64,000 bases of DNA from an uncultured Chlorobiaceae bacterium. GTDB taxonomy: Bacteria; Bacteroidota; Chlorobiia; Chlorobiales; Chlorobiaceae. A model generated the notes under the pieces. It did no database searches. It had not been told where the DNA came from and saw nothing but the letters and a program-made list of their open reading frames with translations. The stretch's first letter is position 1. The number at the start of each line of letters is the position of its first letter. The position numbers were made by a program, and so were the translations under genes. The DNA lies in NCBI GenBank assembly GCA_903939765.1, contig CAJAIK010000096.1, positions 1 through 64,000 of the forward strand, written 5' to 3'. Shown in pieces: positions 39,375 to 50,039 of the stretch.

Positions 39375-40757
39375 TCAGAGAAGGATTCCACCCAGAATCA
39401 GCGATGCAACGCTGAAATAAATAACGATACCCGTAACGTCGACAAGTGTTGCCACAAAGGGCGCTGAGGAGACTGCCGGGTCGAGGCCGAGCCGCTTCAG
39501 GAGCAGCGGGAGCATTGAGCCGGTGAGTGTGCCGAACATGACAATGCCTACCAGTGAAATGCCTATGGTGAAGGAGATGTAAAGCCATTGGGTGTTCAAA
39601 TGACCCAGCACCGATGCCCAGATGAGGACCCTCAAGACCCCGATGGCGCCGAGAATGCAGCCAAGTGCCAGCCCTGAAACCAGTTCACGGCGCATAACCT
39701 TCCACCAGTCGCGGATGGTTATTTCTCCGAGAGAGAGGGAGCGGATGATGAGTGAGGCTGCCTGTGAGCCGGAGTTGCCGCCGCTCGACATGATAAGCGG
39801 TATGAAGGTGGCAAGCACAATCGCTTTGGCCATTTCATCCTGAAAAAATGCCATTGCTGAGGCGGTCAGCATCTCTCCTACAAAGAGAATAACCAGCCAG
39901 ACGGCCCGCTTTTTGATCAACTGGGGTATTGGCAGGTCAATGTAGGGCTCTTCGAGAGCTTCGATACCGCCAAATTTCTGTATGTCTTCGGTCTCCTCCT
40001 CTTCTGCGACGTCGAGCATGTCGTCAACCGTCACAACCCCGATCAGGTAGCCATTGGAGTCGACAACCGGAAGGGCAATGCTGTCGTAGCGCTTGAAGGC
40101 TTCGAGTGCATCAGCCTGATCCTGCGAGGCGGTGAGGGTGATAATCTTCTCTTCGGCGATGATCTCACTCACCTTTTTTTCAGGTGGGGAGAGCAGGAGT
40201 GCCCTTGCGAGCAGTTCACCCTTGAGTTTGCCGTTATCGTCGACAACATAGATAACGTTGAGGGTTTCGCTCTCGTGGCCGTGGGTGCGGATATAGTCGA
40301 GCACAAGATTGATATCCCAGTCTTTCTTGACGCTGAGGTAGTCGGGAGACATGAGTCGTCCGACGCTTCCTTCGGCGTAGGCAAGCAGGGTTTTGGCAAT
40401 CTTGAACTCTTTGAAGGAGAGCAGTTTCAGTAACTCCTGTGCCACGGTACCCGGTAACTCTTCGAGCAGCGCCGTACGGTCATCGGCTGACATGCTGTTG
40501 AGAATCTGGGTGACATGTTTTTTGGTCAGCGCGGTCAGCAGGTTCTGCTGGGAGTCAAAATCAAGATATTCAAAGGTTTCGGTTGCCAGATCCTTTGGAA
40601 GCAGCCGGAAGAGGACCGCCTGCTCGTTTTCAGGAAGATCGGAAATGAGTTCGGCGAGGTCGACCGGCAGCCAGTCGTTGAAAATACGCTGTAAGGCGCT
40701 GAAGTTGCGCTGCTCAATCAGCTCCCTGATTTCCGGCAAGAGTGAGGTTCCGAGCAT
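39375..40757 (-). CDS. mgtE: Magnesium transporter MgtE
   Basis: 460 aa, standard length. N-terminal helical MgtE_N domain (about 1-130), a CBS pair (about 135-260, ending [19 protein letters not shown]) that senses cytosolic Mg2+, then five transmembrane helices of the channel domain containing [22 protein letters not shown], the conserved selectivity segment. The ETF-QO-like gene follows 9 bp after its stop. Confidence 0.95.
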   Translation of the reverse strand: MLGTSLLPEIRELIEQRNFSALQRIFNDWLPVDLAELISDLPENEQAVLFRLLPKDLATETFEYLDFDSQQNLLTALTKKHVTQILNSMSADDRTALLEELPGTVAQELLKLLSFKEFKIAKTLLAYAEGSVGRLMSPDYLSVKKDWDINLVLDYIRTHGHESETLNVIYVVDDNGKLKGELLARALLLSPPEKKVSEIIAEEKIITLTASQDQADALEAFKRYDSIALPVVDSNGYLIGVVTVDDMLDVAEEEETEDIQKFGGIEALEEPYIDLPIPQLIKKRAVWLVILFVGEMLTASAMAFFQDEMAKAIVLATFIPLIMSSGGNSGSQAASLIIRSLSLGEITIRDWWKVMRRELVSGLALGCILGAIGVLRVLIWASVLGHLNTQWLYISFTIGISLVGIVMFGTLTGSMLPLLLKRLGLDPAVSSAPFVATLVDVTGIVIYFSVASLILGGILL

Positions 40758-41085
40758 GGGCGGAGCAGGTTAAATCTATAGGTTATGGCAGCTTTCTGCA
40801 GAGAGAGGCTCAGCCTCAAAAAGAGTTATTTTTTGAAACTTTCCAATACGCACCGCTTTTTTAACATTTATGTAACCTTACCCTTCGATACATGGTCGTT
40901 GTTGAGTATGAAAGAGTTCCTTGCCGAAGAGAGCGTTTCCGTTGCACCGCGAGGCAATAGCCCGAGAGTTGTTTTTTCAGTCGCTCCATCGCAGCAAAAT
41001 TATAATTTGTAATGGTTCATGTATGTATTATAATGTAGTTAGTCATGATTAAACTTCAACTGCTGTAAATTTCCCTGGTTAGTAC
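40758..41085. other. Intergenic region between mgtE and parA
   Basis: 328 bp between divergent genes. AT-rich, especially 40980-41080. It should contain both promoters. No parS-like 16-bp palindrome (TGTTTCACGTGAAACA-type) and no RNA gene seen. Confidence 0.4.
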
Positions 41086-41883
41086 ATGGGCAGAGTTATT
41101 GCGATTGCAAACCAGAAGGGGGGGGTCGGAAAGACAACCACTTCCGTCAATATAGCGGCTTCTATCGCCATTTCTGAGTTCAGGACGCTGCTGATCGATA
41201 TCGATCCACAGGCTAACGCGACCTCGGGTTTCGGCCTCGAAATTGGCGATGAGATCGACAATACCTTTTATCAGGTGATGGTAAAGGGCGGCAAGATACA
41301 GGATGCCATCAAGTCGTCCAGTCTGGAGTATCTTGATGTGCTTCCTTCCAATGTCAATCTTGTCGGGATGGAGGTTGAGCTGGTGAACATGAACGAGCGT
41401 GAGTATGTGATGCAGAAGGCGCTCAAGGGTATCCGCGACCTCTACGACTACATCATTATCGACTGTCCGCCCTCGCTCGGCCTTATTACCCTGAATTCAC
41501 TTACTGCGGCAGATTCCGTTCTGATTCCGGTTCAGGCTGAATATTATGCGCTTGAGGGGTTGGGAAAACTGCTTAATACCATCAGTATTGTCCGCAAGCA
41601 CCTCAATCCAAAGCTCGAGATCGAAGGAGTTCTGGTGACCATGTATGATGCGCGGCTCCGTCTTGCATCGCAGGTTGCTGAAGAGGTCAAGAAATTTTTC
41701 AAGGAGAAGGTTTACAAAACCTATATTCGCCGCAATGTACGGCTTTCCGAAGCGCCAAGTCACGGCAAGCCCGCCTTGCTTTATGATGCACAGTGTATAG
41801 GATCGAAAGACTATCTGGATCTGGCCCAGGAGATTTTTGAAAGAGATGGCAATATTGATAAATTTAAAGTTCGTCAGCCGTAG
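41086..41883 (+). CDS. parA: Chromosome-partitioning ATPase ParA/Soj
   Basis: 265 aa. Deviant Walker [15 protein letters not shown] at residues 11 onward, Walker A' [16 protein letters not shown], and Walker [12 protein letters not shown]. Short Soj-type (no N-terminal HTH), hence chromosomal segregation or origin regulation. parB starts 15 bp downstream. Confidence 0.95.
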   Translation: MGRVIAIANQKGGVGKTTTSVNIAASIAISEFRTLLIDIDPQANATSGFGLEIGDEIDNTFYQVMVKGGKIQDAIKSSSLEYLDVLPSNVNLVGMEVELVNMNEREYVMQKALKGIRDLYDYIIIDCPPSLGLITLNSLTAADSVLIPVQAEYYALEGLGKLLNTISIVRKHLNPKLEIEGVLVTMYDARLRLASQVAEEVKKFFKEKVYKTYIRRNVRLSEAPSHGKPALLYDAQCIGSKDYLDLAQEIFERDGNIDKFKVRQP

Positions 41884-41898
41884 CTGACCGGTAAGCTG

Positions 41899-42798
41899 AT
41901 GGGTGATATGACGAAAAAAGCGTTGGGACGTGGCCTGAAAGCACTTTTTCAGGATGAAGGATTTGTTTCTGTTTCGAAGGATGAGGCAGAGGAGCCTGCT
42001 CCGGTTGGAAGCATAGGCAGTCTGTCGATCGAGAAAATCAATGCAAATCCGTTTCAGCCCCGCAAGGAATTTGATGAAACCGCTCTTGAGGAGCTGAAAA
42101 ATTCCATTCTTGAAAACGGGGTGATTCAGCCGGTTACGGTTTGCCGTGATGGTGACGGCTACCAACTTATCAGTGGAGAGCGGCGGCTCAGGGCGGTCAC
42201 GCTTGCCGGGTTCAAATTTATTCCAGCCTACGTCATTGAGGCGCATGATGATTCAACCAAGCTTGAACTTGCGCTTATCGAGAATATTCAGCGCGAAGAT
42301 CTTAATGCCATCGAAATTGCTCTCGCCCTCAAAAGCCTGACAACGAAGTGTAACCTGACACAGGAGGAGATCGCACAGAAGGTGGGCAAAAACCGCTCCA
42401 CCGTCAGCAATTTTCTTCGCCTCCTCAAGTTGCCGCTGCAGATTCAGGACAGCATCAGAAGCCGCGAAATCTCTTCCGGACATGCACGGGCACTTGTCAA
42501 CCTCCCCGGTGAACAGCAGCAGTTGAAGGTGTGGAAGCAGATTCTCGCCAATCAGCTTTCCGTTCGCCAGACCGAGGCGCTGGTGAGTCGCATGTTCAAG
42601 GAGCAGTCAAAGCCTCTCCAGACGACGGCCTCTTCGGAGCGCTCTTCTTACCTTGTCGAGCTTGAGGCCACATTGAGAAACAACCTTGCAACGAAGGTTC
42701 GCATTGTTGAAAAAAAGGGGGGGAAAGGGGAGATTCATATCCAGTACTTCTCCAATGATGATCTCGACAGGCTTCTCGAAATCATGCGCCATGAGTGA
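41899..42798 (+). CDS. parB: Chromosome-partitioning protein ParB/Spo0J
   Basis: 299 aa. N-terminal KALGRGLKALF (ParA-stimulating segment), the CTPase region with IQPVTV ... LISGERRLRAVTLAG and IENIQREDLNAIEIA, then the HTH (LTQEEIAQKVGKNRSTVSNFLRLLKLP) and a C-terminal dimer domain. Full length. ATG at 41908 is an alternative start. Confidence 0.95.
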   Translation: MGDMTKKALGRGLKALFQDEGFVSVSKDEAEEPAPVGSIGSLSIEKINANPFQPRKEFDETALEELKNSILENGVIQPVTVCRDGDGYQLISGERRLRAVTLAGFKFIPAYVIEAHDDSTKLELALIENIQREDLNAIEIALALKSLTTKCNLTQEEIAQKVGKNRSTVSNFLRLLKLPLQIQDSIRSREISSGHARALVNLPGEQQQLKVWKQILANQLSVRQTEALVSRMFKEQSKPLQTTASSERSSYLVELEATLRNNLATKVRIVEKKGGKGEIHIQYFSNDDLDRLLEIMRHE

Positions 42799-42861
42799 AC
42801 TCCCCACAGAAACTTCCGCGCTCATAATAAAAAATCCACACATAAGCAAGAAACAACAATC

Positions 42862-43608
42862 ATGAGGTTTACCCTTGTTGGAAACGGGAAAATGGGCCAG
42901 CAGGTTGCTCAGGTCATTGCCCAGTCGGGCGGCCACGAGACGGCGGCCGTGCTCGATATCAATACTCCGATTACTCCTGACCTTTTTCATGGAAGCGACG
43001 CTATCATAGATTTTACCGTCAGAGAGGCCTTTATCGCCAATCTCCCGGCCATGCTTGCCTCCGGCGTACCCATTGTTGTGGGTACCACCGGGTGGGACGA
43101 TCTCCAGGAGGAGGTCAAAGGGATGCTCTCCGATGCCGGCAGCTCGCTGCTCTATTCGGCCAATTTTTCGCTCGGGGTCAACATCTTTTTGCGCACGGTG
43201 CGTGAAGCTGCACGCCTTATTGCTCCCTTTGGCCAGTTCGATATTGCCTTTGCCGAGCAGCATCACACCGCCAAGGCCGATTTTCCCAGCGGTACGGCTT
43301 TGCGGGCGGCGGACCTGATTCTTGCGGCCAACAGCCGGAAAAAGAGTGTTGTGCGGCAGCTCTCCGATGATAAAAAGCTTGCGCCGGATGAGCTGCAGGT
43401 GGCCTCTTTGCGCCTTGGCTCTGTTTTCGGGAAGCACACGGCCTTTATTGACTCGGATGCGGATGAAATTGTGGTCTCCCATACCGCAAAAAACCGCTCC
43501 GGATTTGCCTCGGGCGCCGTTGAAGCGGCCATCTGGCTTGCCCTCCGCCATAAAACCGCGCCGGGCTTTTATACGATGGATGATTTTTTAAATGAAAAGT
43601 TTTCTTGA
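42862..43608 (+). CDS. dapB: 4-hydroxy-tetrahydrodipicolinate reductase
   Basis: 248 aa. Lysine and diaminopimelate biosynthesis, NAD(P)H-dependent. N-terminal [22 protein letters not shown] loop (VVGTTGWDD), and the catalytic signature [15 protein letters not shown]. The GNGKMG glycine loop replaces the E. coli GAxGRMG and is typical of the Bacteroidetes/Chlorobi clade. Likely co-transcribed with the membrane protein 6 bp downstream. Confidence 0.93.
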   Translation: MRFTLVGNGKMGQQVAQVIAQSGGHETAAVLDINTPITPDLFHGSDAIIDFTVREAFIANLPAMLASGVPIVVGTTGWDDLQEEVKGMLSDAGSSLLYSANFSLGVNIFLRTVREAARLIAPFGQFDIAFAEQHHTAKADFPSGTALRAADLILAANSRKKSVVRQLSDDKKLAPDELQVASLRLGSVFGKHTAFIDSDADEIVVSHTAKNRSGFASGAVEAAIWLALRHKTAPGFYTMDDFLNEKFS

Positions 43609-43614
43609 AGAAAC

Positions 43615-44160
43615 ATGGCTGCTGAAAATGTGAAATCCTCTCCGTTGCCGTTTGCTGGAAAACGGCACGCTGTTCTGCTGGGTGCGGCCATTATTCTCAT
43701 TACAACAACGGTGCCCTACCTCACCCTGCTCAATATTCTTCTTCCTGTCGGTATTTTTGTGGCTGGGGCGGTAGCGCTTCATCAAACCATCATGCGCTTC
43801 CAGGTGAGATTGCCCTACAGTGAAGCATTTGCTCTGGGAAGCATCACCGGTCTGGTCGGGGGTATTCTCTCCGTCGTTGTCAGCTTTCTTTTCATTCAGG
43901 TTATCAATTATACACCGGGAATGGAGAGCTTTCTGCTTGTGATTGACTGGATGCTTGATGTGGCCAAGGGAAAACCGGAGCTTCAGGAGCAGGTGCGGGC
44001 GCTTGTTGAGGCCAAAAAACTTGTTCTTGCACCGGCGGAATTAACCCTCACCGACCTGCTGATGAACATGGTTGTTTTTGGCGCTTTTTATGCATTGATA
44101 GCCGGTCTTGGGGGAGCCTATGCCGTGCGCAGGCTTAAGCGTCAGGCGGCAAGGGGCTGA
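43615..44160 (+). CDS. Membrane protein, DUF4199-like
   Basis: 181 aa, about four transmembrane helices: residues ~18-36, 40-58, 75-97 and 147-170. Layout and a Bacteroidetes/Chlorobi setting suggest DUF4199, though no diagnostic motif proves it. Its 3' end overlaps the convergent menE by 26 bp (44135-44160). Confidence 0.65.
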   Translation: MAAENVKSSPLPFAGKRHAVLLGAAIILITTTVPYLTLLNILLPVGIFVAGAVALHQTIMRFQVRLPYSEAFALGSITGLVGGILSVVVSFLFIQVINYTPGMESFLLVIDWMLDVAKGKPELQEQVRALVEAKKLVLAPAELTLTDLLMNMVVFGAFYALIAGLGGAYAVRRLKRQAARG

Positions 44161-45622
44161 GTGGGCAATAGCTTTCAAGATCCAGCTTGTTGTAAAATTT
44201 ACGGTCGATTTTTTGTGATCCGGGCAGTGTCGCCCACTCGTTTACCCGGTAGTAACAGGTCGGGCTTTTCAGTTTGCCAACCATAGAGCGCATGGCCTCC
44301 ACGACGGTTAAGTCATCAGGTGTTTCGGCTGCAGCGGTTTTTATGAAGGCCACGGGACGATGGCCATATTCCTCGTCAGGAGCAGCGATGACCAGAGCTT
44401 CCAGAATACCCTCAACCATCATCAGTGCTTTTTCGATCTCTTCGGGGTGGATGTTTTCTCCTCCTGAGATAAACATATTGTCTTTGCGGCCAAGTACGGT
44501 GACCTCGCCTTTTGCGGAGATCGTGCCGATGTCGGCGGTATGGAACCACCCCTCCCGGTCGGTTTGAGGCTGAATGAGGCCATCCTGCAGGTATCCCTGA
44601 AAGAGACAGGGCCCTTTGACCAGCAACTCTCCATCTTTCGCCACACTCAGCTCCCGGTAGGGGAGGAGTTGGCCGCTGTTCTGCCTGGTATCTTGTATGG
44701 GCGCAGGAGTGGTTGCAATCTGTGACCCCATCTCGGTTGAGCCGTAACTCAGGTAGAGGGGAATATGCTGCCGGAGCGCACGCTCAATCAGCGATTTTGG
44801 CGCGGCACTCCCGCCGAGCAGAAGGGCCTTCAACTTGCGGAGCAGGGTCGTGCTCTTCTGGTCGTCAAGCAGACGGTAAAGCTGCGTGGGTACAAGGGAG
44901 AGATGGGTGAGAGGAAAGTTTTGCAGTGACTGGCCGAGAGATTCATCCTGCTCTGCGATGGCAAGTGCGCCGCCGGAGATGAGCGATCGGAAGAGAAGGG
45001 AGTAGCCGCCGATGTGGTAGAGCGGCAGAGAAAGAAGCCAGCAATCGAGCGCGCCGAACGCGATATTTTCATTCGAGCCGAGAGCGTTGTACCAGTGGTT
45101 GGCAAAGCTGTGCAAAGCCGCTTTGGCCTCTCCCGAGCTTGCGGAGGTATGGATAATGGTGACAGGGCGATTCATCCCTTCCTCGGCTCCAGACTCTGGA
45201 GGTGCGTCAGTATATGCGCTCTTATCAAGGGTTTTGCTGCGCTCTTTGCCGTGCGACAGATGGTCAAGAATTGAGGCAGGTGTTGCTGTGCTGAAGCCGG
45301 TGAATCTCTCTTGATCGGAGGTAACCACCAGACGGGGACTCAGCTTTTCCAGCGTTTTGCTGAGCAGGTGTTCCGGAAATCGGTAGTTGAGCGGCGCGGC
45401 AATCATGCCGGCTTTCAGGAGCCCGAGGAGAAGCAGTACCAGCTCAAGGCTGTTTGGCGCGGCAATTGCAACAATATCTCCGGCACGAACTTCCCTGCGG
45501 TTGAAGCTCTTTGCAATCTGATGGGCCTGTTTGTCGCACTCGATGAACGAGAGGCTTTTACCAGCCATGCTCAGCATTGGCGAGTTGCCGAAAAGCTCTG
45601 CCGCCCGTGTTATCACATCCAT
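44135..45622 (-). CDS. menE: o-Succinylbenzoate-CoA ligase
   Basis: 495 aa acyl-AMP-forming ligase. Activates o-succinylbenzoate to its CoA ester in menaquinone synthesis. P-loop-like TSASSGEAKAALHS, A5 motif YLSYGSTEMGSQIA, A7 GWFHTADIG, A8 KDNMFISGGENIHPEEIE, and a C-terminal Lys in SQKIDRKFY. Last gene of the men cluster, 88 bp after menC. Confidence 0.92.
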   Translation of the reverse strand: MDVITRAAELFGNSPMLSMAGKSLSFIECDKQAHQIAKSFNRREVRAGDIVAIAAPNSLELVLLLLGLLKAGMIAAPLNYRFPEHLLSKTLEKLSPRLVVTSDQERFTGFSTATPASILDHLSHGKERSKTLDKSAYTDAPPESGAEEGMNRPVTIIHTSASSGEAKAALHSFANHWYNALGSNENIAFGALDCWLLSLPLYHIGGYSLLFRSLISGGALAIAEQDESLGQSLQNFPLTHLSLVPTQLYRLLDDQKSTTLLRKLKALLLGGSAAPKSLIERALRQHIPLYLSYGSTEMGSQIATTPAPIQDTRQNSGQLLPYRELSVAKDGELLVKGPCLFQGYLQDGLIQPQTDREGWFHTADIGTISAKGEVTVLGRKDNMFISGGENIHPEEIEKALMMVEGILEALVIAAPDEEYGHRPVAFIKTAAAETPDDLTVVEAMRSMVGKLKSPTCYYRVNEWATLPGSQKIDRKFYNKLDLESYCPLSPLPPDA

Positions 45623-45710
45623 AATGTTGTTGTCTGAACCATGATTAACCGGATGAGTATGATTGGTTCAATGTGTTACCAAAGCGCGTATCGAGTTGCA
45701 GAGGTACCTT

Positions 45711-46784
45711 TTACAACGTCCATAACGACGTTCTTTTAAGGCTGCTCTGATTGACCTTCAGCCCCTCTTTGTAGAGTTTTTGAGTATCAAGCAGTGCATT
45801 TTCGGCCCCGAAAGGGGTTTCGATCAGGTCGCGCTTCAGATAACGGTAGGTGTCGAGCCCACAGGCGGCTGGTTTTGAGGCGGTTGATGCTGCCAGCCAG
45901 GTGTAAAAGCTCAGACTGATGCCGCTTTCGAACGCGGAGCTGAACACCGCAAGCAGATTGTGTTCTTTTGCATATCGGGCGAAGTGCAGCGCTGCTGAAA
46001 TACCGCCCAAGCGGTTTGGTTTCAGTATCAGCGCAGCAAGCGATGCTTCGGGGATTTCGTCGAGCAGTTCAGGCTTTTGCCAGAGCGTTTCGTCGAGCGC
46101 TGAGGGGATTGCTGTTTTTGCGTAAAACTCGCCGATCAGTTCGGCCTCTTTCAGTGGTTCTTCGATATAGGCAACGCTTCCCTGCGGGATATGTTGTGCA
46201 AAATCCAGTGCTTCGTCAAGCGAGAGCGACTGGTTGGCGTCGAGCCTCAGTTCGATACGCTCTCCAAAGGTACGGTGCAGTGCATTGATGCTTTTAATGG
46301 CGTTTTCGGTATCACTTGCCGTAACTTTGAGCTTGAAGGTACGATATCCAAGCGTGAAATATTCTTCTGCACGTTGCATGATGAGCGCTTTGTCGCCGAA
46401 GAGCAGTGCATTGACCGGAACCTGATGGGCAACAGGCCCTGCATCCGCAAAAACGGGAAACGTGCCTGAGATGGCAGCGTCAAGGTTGATCATCGCCATC
46501 TCCAGCCCGGTTCGTACCGAGGGGTAAAGTCCTTCAAGCAAAAGGTCAGGATTGGCAAGGTCGTGTTTTGCGAGCAGCTCTACAAGTTGCGCTTCTGCTG
46601 ATTGCAGCACTTCCCGGTGGAGTCCCGGAAGCGGGGCAATTTCACCATAGCCGATATGCCGCTCTCCCGGGCTCTTCAGTGCAAGGATAAGACCCTCCCG
46701 TTGCACAAGCCGACGCCCCTTGACGGTGATGGGCTCCGTAAAGGGGATGGCATATCGGTAGAGAACAATGTGTGACGCGTTCAC
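45711..46784 (-). CDS. menC: o-Succinylbenzoate synthase
   Basis: 357 aa, enolase superfamily. Dehydrates SHCHC to o-succinylbenzoate. Catalytic and metal residues in order: KLKV (Lys base), RLDANQS (Asp ligand), YIEEPL (Glu ligand), LDETL (Asp/Glu ligand), LKPNRLGG (Lys). It overlaps the menB stop by 4 bp, indicating coupling. Confidence 0.92.
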   Translation of the reverse strand: MNASHIVLYRYAIPFTEPITVKGRRLVQREGLILALKSPGERHIGYGEIAPLPGLHREVLQSAEAQLVELLAKHDLANPDLLLEGLYPSVRTGLEMAMINLDAAISGTFPVFADAGPVAHQVPVNALLFGDKALIMQRAEEYFTLGYRTFKLKVTASDTENAIKSINALHRTFGERIELRLDANQSLSLDEALDFAQHIPQGSVAYIEEPLKEAELIGEFYAKTAIPSALDETLWQKPELLDEIPEASLAALILKPNRLGGISAALHFARYAKEHNLLAVFSSAFESGISLSFYTWLAASTASKPAACGLDTYRYLKRDLIETPFGAENALLDTQKLYKEGLKVNQSSLKRTSLWTL

Positions 46785-47602
46785 GGTCTCTTGGGAAATT
46801 TGCTGAAATCAGGCTTTCTTTTTTCGACAAAGGCGTTTCGGCCCTCCTGTCCCTCTTCACTCATGTAGTAAAGCATGGTGGCATTGCCCGCAAGTTCCTG
46901 CAGGCCCGACTGACCATCACAATCGGCATTGAGAGCCGATTTCAGGCAGCGGATGGCAAGCGGGGAGTTGGCAAGGATTTCGCGACACCACTGCACCGTC
47001 TCCTCTTCGAGACGTTCGAGCGGCACAACGGTGTTCACCAGCCCCATGGCAAGTGCTTCAGCGGCATTGTACTGGCGGCAGAGAAACCATATTTCGCGTG
47101 CTTTTTTCTGGCCGACAAGCCGCGCCATGTAGCTCGCACCCCATCCTCCGTCAAATGAGCCAACCTTGGGGCCGGTTTGGCCGAAGATGGCATTCTCGGC
47201 GGCAATGGTGAGGTCGCAGAGCATGTGGAGCACGTGGCCGCCGCCGATGGAGTAGCCGGCAACCATGGCAATGACCGGTTTCGGGCAGGTGCGGATGTCG
47301 CGCTGAAAATCGAGGACGTTGAGCTTGTTGACTCCCTTGCCGTCAGCATAACCAGCATTACCCCTGATTTTCTGGTCGCCGCCCGAGCAGAAGGCCAGAT
47401 CGCCCTGGCCGGTGAGGATGACCACACCAATTGCATTGTCGTTCCTTGCGTCTTGAAGGGCCTCAATCATCTCGTCAACCGTCTGCGGGCGGAACGCATT
47501 GCGTACTTCAGGGCGGTTGATGGTGATTTTGGCGATGCCTTCAGCTTTATGGTAGAGGATGTCGGTAAAGTCACCTTCTGGTATCCAGTTTACAGCGCTC
47601 AT
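46781..47602 (-). CDS. menB: 1,4-Dihydroxy-2-naphthoyl-CoA synthase
   Basis: 273 aa, crotonase fold. Ring closure of o-succinylbenzoyl-CoA. [14 protein letters not shown] and [14 protein letters not shown] form the oxyanion hole, and the family-specific [22 protein letters not shown] carries the MenB Asp. One base separates it from the menH stop. Confidence 0.96.
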   Translation of the reverse strand: MSAVNWIPEGDFTDILYHKAEGIAKITINRPEVRNAFRPQTVDEMIEALQDARNDNAIGVVILTGQGDLAFCSGGDQKIRGNAGYADGKGVNKLNVLDFQRDIRTCPKPVIAMVAGYSIGGGHVLHMLCDLTIAAENAIFGQTGPKVGSFDGGWGASYMARLVGQKKAREIWFLCRQYNAAEALAMGLVNTVVPLERLEEETVQWCREILANSPLAIRCLKSALNADCDGQSGLQELAGNATMLYYMSEEGQEGRNAFVEKRKPDFSKFPKRP

Positions 47603-47603
47603 A

Positions 47604-48425
47604 TCAGGATTGTTGATGCTTGTTGAAAAATTGTGTCAGGCGGTCAAGAAACAGCTCCCGGTTTTCAAGGTGCAGCGTGTGACCGCAGCCGGGAAAAATC
47701 TCCAGTGTTGATTCAGTGAATAAATTAACCATTTGACGCCCAATCTCAACGAATTTCAGGTCTTTTTCCCCCGCAAAAAATTGTATCGGCACCCTGTTTT
47801 TTTGCAGCTCATCCCATGCAGAGGGCTGCTGCCCCGTTCCAAGGAGCCTCAGGGCAAGGGCAAGATTTTCAGGACTATTGATTTTTCTTTCGCTCTCGAC
47901 CTCTTTGAATATCGGGTGATTTTTGAGTGTGGCAAAGAGCGGCTGCTCATACCACGCAGTAATGAATCCCTCAAAGTTCCGTTCGATCTTTCGTGCAATA
48001 CCCTCGTCGCTCTCCCGGCGGCTCCGGCGCTCCTCTTCAGTTCTGAGGCCGGGGGAAGCAGAGACAATAATCGCTTTTTCAAAGAGTTCCGGGTGGCGCA
48101 GCAGCAGGGAAAGCGCGATACGCCCGCCCATGGAGTAGCCGACAAGAAAGCAGGGTTCGGGAGCTGCCGAACGGCTCAGTTCCATTGCAAGCGCATCAAC
48201 GGTTGCGGTAAAAAAGAGGTCGGGGTTGCCGTTTGCCTCTATGTCGCTCTCTCCATGCCCAGGCAGGTCAATCATCAGAGAGCAATACTCATCCTGAAGC
48301 TGCCGGGCAATTGGCAGCCAGTCGCTCCCCGAGCCAAGAAAGCCGTGCAGAAAGACAATGCGGGGCAGGGATGGATTGCCGATGGTGGTGAGGTGGAGGG
48401 GACTTTGCTGTGAATTGAACGGCAT
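47604..48425 (-). CDS. menH: SHCHC synthase (alpha/beta hydrolase)
   Basis: 273 aa. Eliminates pyruvate from SEPHCHC to give [17 protein letters not shown] oxyanion motif, DLPGHGES, nucleophile elbow [10 protein letters not shown] and a C-terminal GCGHTLHLE His. First gene of the downstream men segment; the start lies at the left edge of the 12.7 kb insert, so a promoter for menHBCE must lie within 48426-48686 or in the insert. Confidence 0.92.
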   Translation of the reverse strand: MPFNSQQSPLHLTTIGNPSLPRIVFLHGFLGSGSDWLPIARQLQDEYCSLMIDLPGHGESDIEANGNPDLFFTATVDALAMELSRSAAPEPCFLVGYSMGGRIALSLLLRHPELFEKAIIVSASPGLRTEEERRSRRESDEGIARKIERNFEGFITAWYEQPLFATLKNHPIFKEVESERKINSPENLALALRLLGTGQQPSAWDELQKNRVPIQFFAGEKDLKFVEIGRQMVNLFTESTLEIFPGCGHTLHLENRELFLDRLTQFFNKHQQS

Positions 48426-48686
48426 TGCATGAAGTTTTTGAGAGATTGACTCAACTTGCTTGTGAAAGCCTTTTAGAACGATTCCGGATTAATATATGAA
48501 CCTTATTGACGTGCAGAAAATCATTTGCAGGTGAAAATGATGGTTGTTAAGCAAGAAAAAACTTTGTAACCTGAGCAGATACTCTTTTGTCGCAATCATC
48601 AGGCTTGATTGTGATATCAACGCCGGAATGGTGTTGATATTTCGCGGATGCTCCGGCTATGCCAGAATAACAGGTGAACCTCAAGT
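48426..48686. other. Divergent promoter region at the left edge of the accessory block
   Basis: 261 bp between menH (minus) and the nitrilase-like gene (plus), AT-rich around 48480-48560. An 8-bp inverted repeat, ATATCAAC (48614-48621) and GTTGATAT (48633-48640) with an 11-nt spacer, sits about 47 bp before the nitrilase-like start and could be an operator. Confidence 0.45.
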
Positions 48687-49958
48687 ATGGAAAAGGTAGC
48701 TGAATTCATCAATGCTGAAAGTTACAGGCAGGCTCTCGCCCGCCTGTGCCGACTTGCGGGCTCCCCAACTATTGATGGTCGTCGGGTTCTTGACGATTGG
48801 GAGCGGTGTCATAAGAAAAATGTTCACGCTGTAAAGAGGGCGATGGAGCGTTTCGTGAGGGAAGATGCTCCGGTTATTTCTGATGCGGAAGTTGGAATTG
48901 ATCCTTTGCTATGGCTTCAGGCGCTTGATGAGCATTGCTATAGTGAGATAAGCTCCAAATGCTACTTTCGCAATCTCCGTATTGACGATGGAGACGGATT
49001 GATATATTTGCTTCCGATTTATCAGAAAGCGGTTGGTGCAGCAAGAAGCAAGCAATTTGGAAATATTTCCTGTTGGCTGAAATACCATCGCGCGGTTCCA
49101 CTCAGCAATTCTCAAGGAATTTCTGTTGAGGTTACAGGAATACCAAAAGGATATATGGATTGGGCTGCAAAAATTTTTGCAGGCAAGACCATCACAATCG
49201 CCGTCGTGCATTTTACTGACGGGATTGCTCCGAACATATCATATATGGAGCCTGAACACTTCGTTTGTGACGGTGTCAGCGACGAGAATAAACGGTTGGA
49301 AACAGCTTTCGACCATATTCGTCATGCAAAGCGTCAGGGAGCTCACATCCTTCTTATGCCTGAGCTGACGATCACTCCCCTCATTCGTTCGAAGATTGTT
49401 GCTGAGCTTGAACGACTGAATGAAGGGGGCGATGAGAACCATGCGATGTCGGTTCCATTTATTCTGCTCGGCAGCTTCCACGAGCAGGTCGAAAGTGGTT
49501 GGCGCAACCATGCAGATGCTGTTCTTGGTCTGGATGGGACGCACCTTTTCGGCTGCGACAAGCGCAAATCGGTCACGTTCAATAATTGCAAGGAAGGCAT
49601 TGAGTGCTCGCCAACGCCGTTGACCTGTTTATTTACACCGCTGGGATTGATGGCAATGGCAATCTGCAAGGATTTGTTCGAAGGAGAACCCGCTGCTGTT
49701 CTCGCGTCATTACCTCTTGATTGGTTGCTTGTGCCAAGCATGAGTGACAATATCAACCCGCACAAAGTGTCGGCGAGAACAATGTACAATACAGGAGGAG
49801 CTATCGTTGCTGTTGCCAACCAGGAGATGCCCGGCGGGAAAGGTTCCGTACCCGGTTTTGTTCATTACGACAAAGAGCCGGAGCCGTGCACGACGGGCAT
49901 GACGATTGTTTCCATAGTAAAGAAAGAGCCGGATTTGACGTTGATTGTTTTCAATTAG
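48687..49958 (+). CDS. Nitrilase-superfamily (CN hydrolase) protein with N-terminal extension
   Basis: 423 aa. About 150 N-terminal residues match no family that I recognise. From about residue 165 a carbon-nitrogen hydrolase domain follows with the complete triad: Glu226 (LLMPELTI), Lys292 or 294 (GCDKRKSV) and Cys327 (AICKDLFEG). The family cleaves or forms amide bonds; the substrate here is unknown. Nitrilase domains are fused to reverse transcriptases in the defence type DRT1, which makes a conflict role reasonable. First gene of a plus-strand set of five; the next starts 81 bp downstream. Confidence 0.8.
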   Translation: MEKVAEFINAESYRQALARLCRLAGSPTIDGRRVLDDWERCHKKNVHAVKRAMERFVREDAPVISDAEVGIDPLLWLQALDEHCYSEISSKCYFRNLRIDDGDGLIYLLPIYQKAVGAARSKQFGNISCWLKYHRAVPLSNSQGISVEVTGIPKGYMDWAAKIFAGKTITIAVVHFTDGIAPNISYMEPEHFVCDGVSDENKRLETAFDHIRHAKRQGAHILLMPELTITPLIRSKIVAELERLNEGGDENHAMSVPFILLGSFHEQVESGWRNHADAVLGLDGTHLFGCDKRKSVTFNNCKEGIECSPTPLTCLFTPLGLMAMAICKDLFEGEPAAVLASLPLDWLLVPSMSDNINPHKVSARTMYNTGGAIVAVANQEMPGGKGSVPGFVHYDKEPEPCTTGMTIVSIVKKEPDLTLIVFN

Positions 49959-49984
49959 CATAAAAACGGGATTTTTTCTTTTCT

Positions 49985-50003
49985 AAATAATGTTAAATTA
50001 TTT
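49985..50003. promoter_or_regulatory. AT-rich inverted repeat before the winged-helix gene
   Basis: Perfect 7-bp arms AAATAAT and ATTATTT with a 5-nt spacer, 36 bp before the ATG of the winged-helix protein. A ribosome site AGGAGA follows just before the ATG. The position suits an operator for autoregulation; the function is inferred only. Confidence 0.35.
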
Positions 50004-50039
50004 CATACAGAAAGGTTTAGAATTATTTAGGAGACAGTC

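Noticed and set aside
40908-41012. Short plus-strand frame MKEFLAEESVSVAPRGNS before parA
   Set aside because: 34 codons, low complexity and no ribosome site or family; it probably lies in the promoter region.
40758-42861. parS site near parAB
   Set aside because: No 16-bp palindrome of the TGTTTCACGTGAAACA type was found; CACGTG hexamers elsewhere lack the flanking arms.
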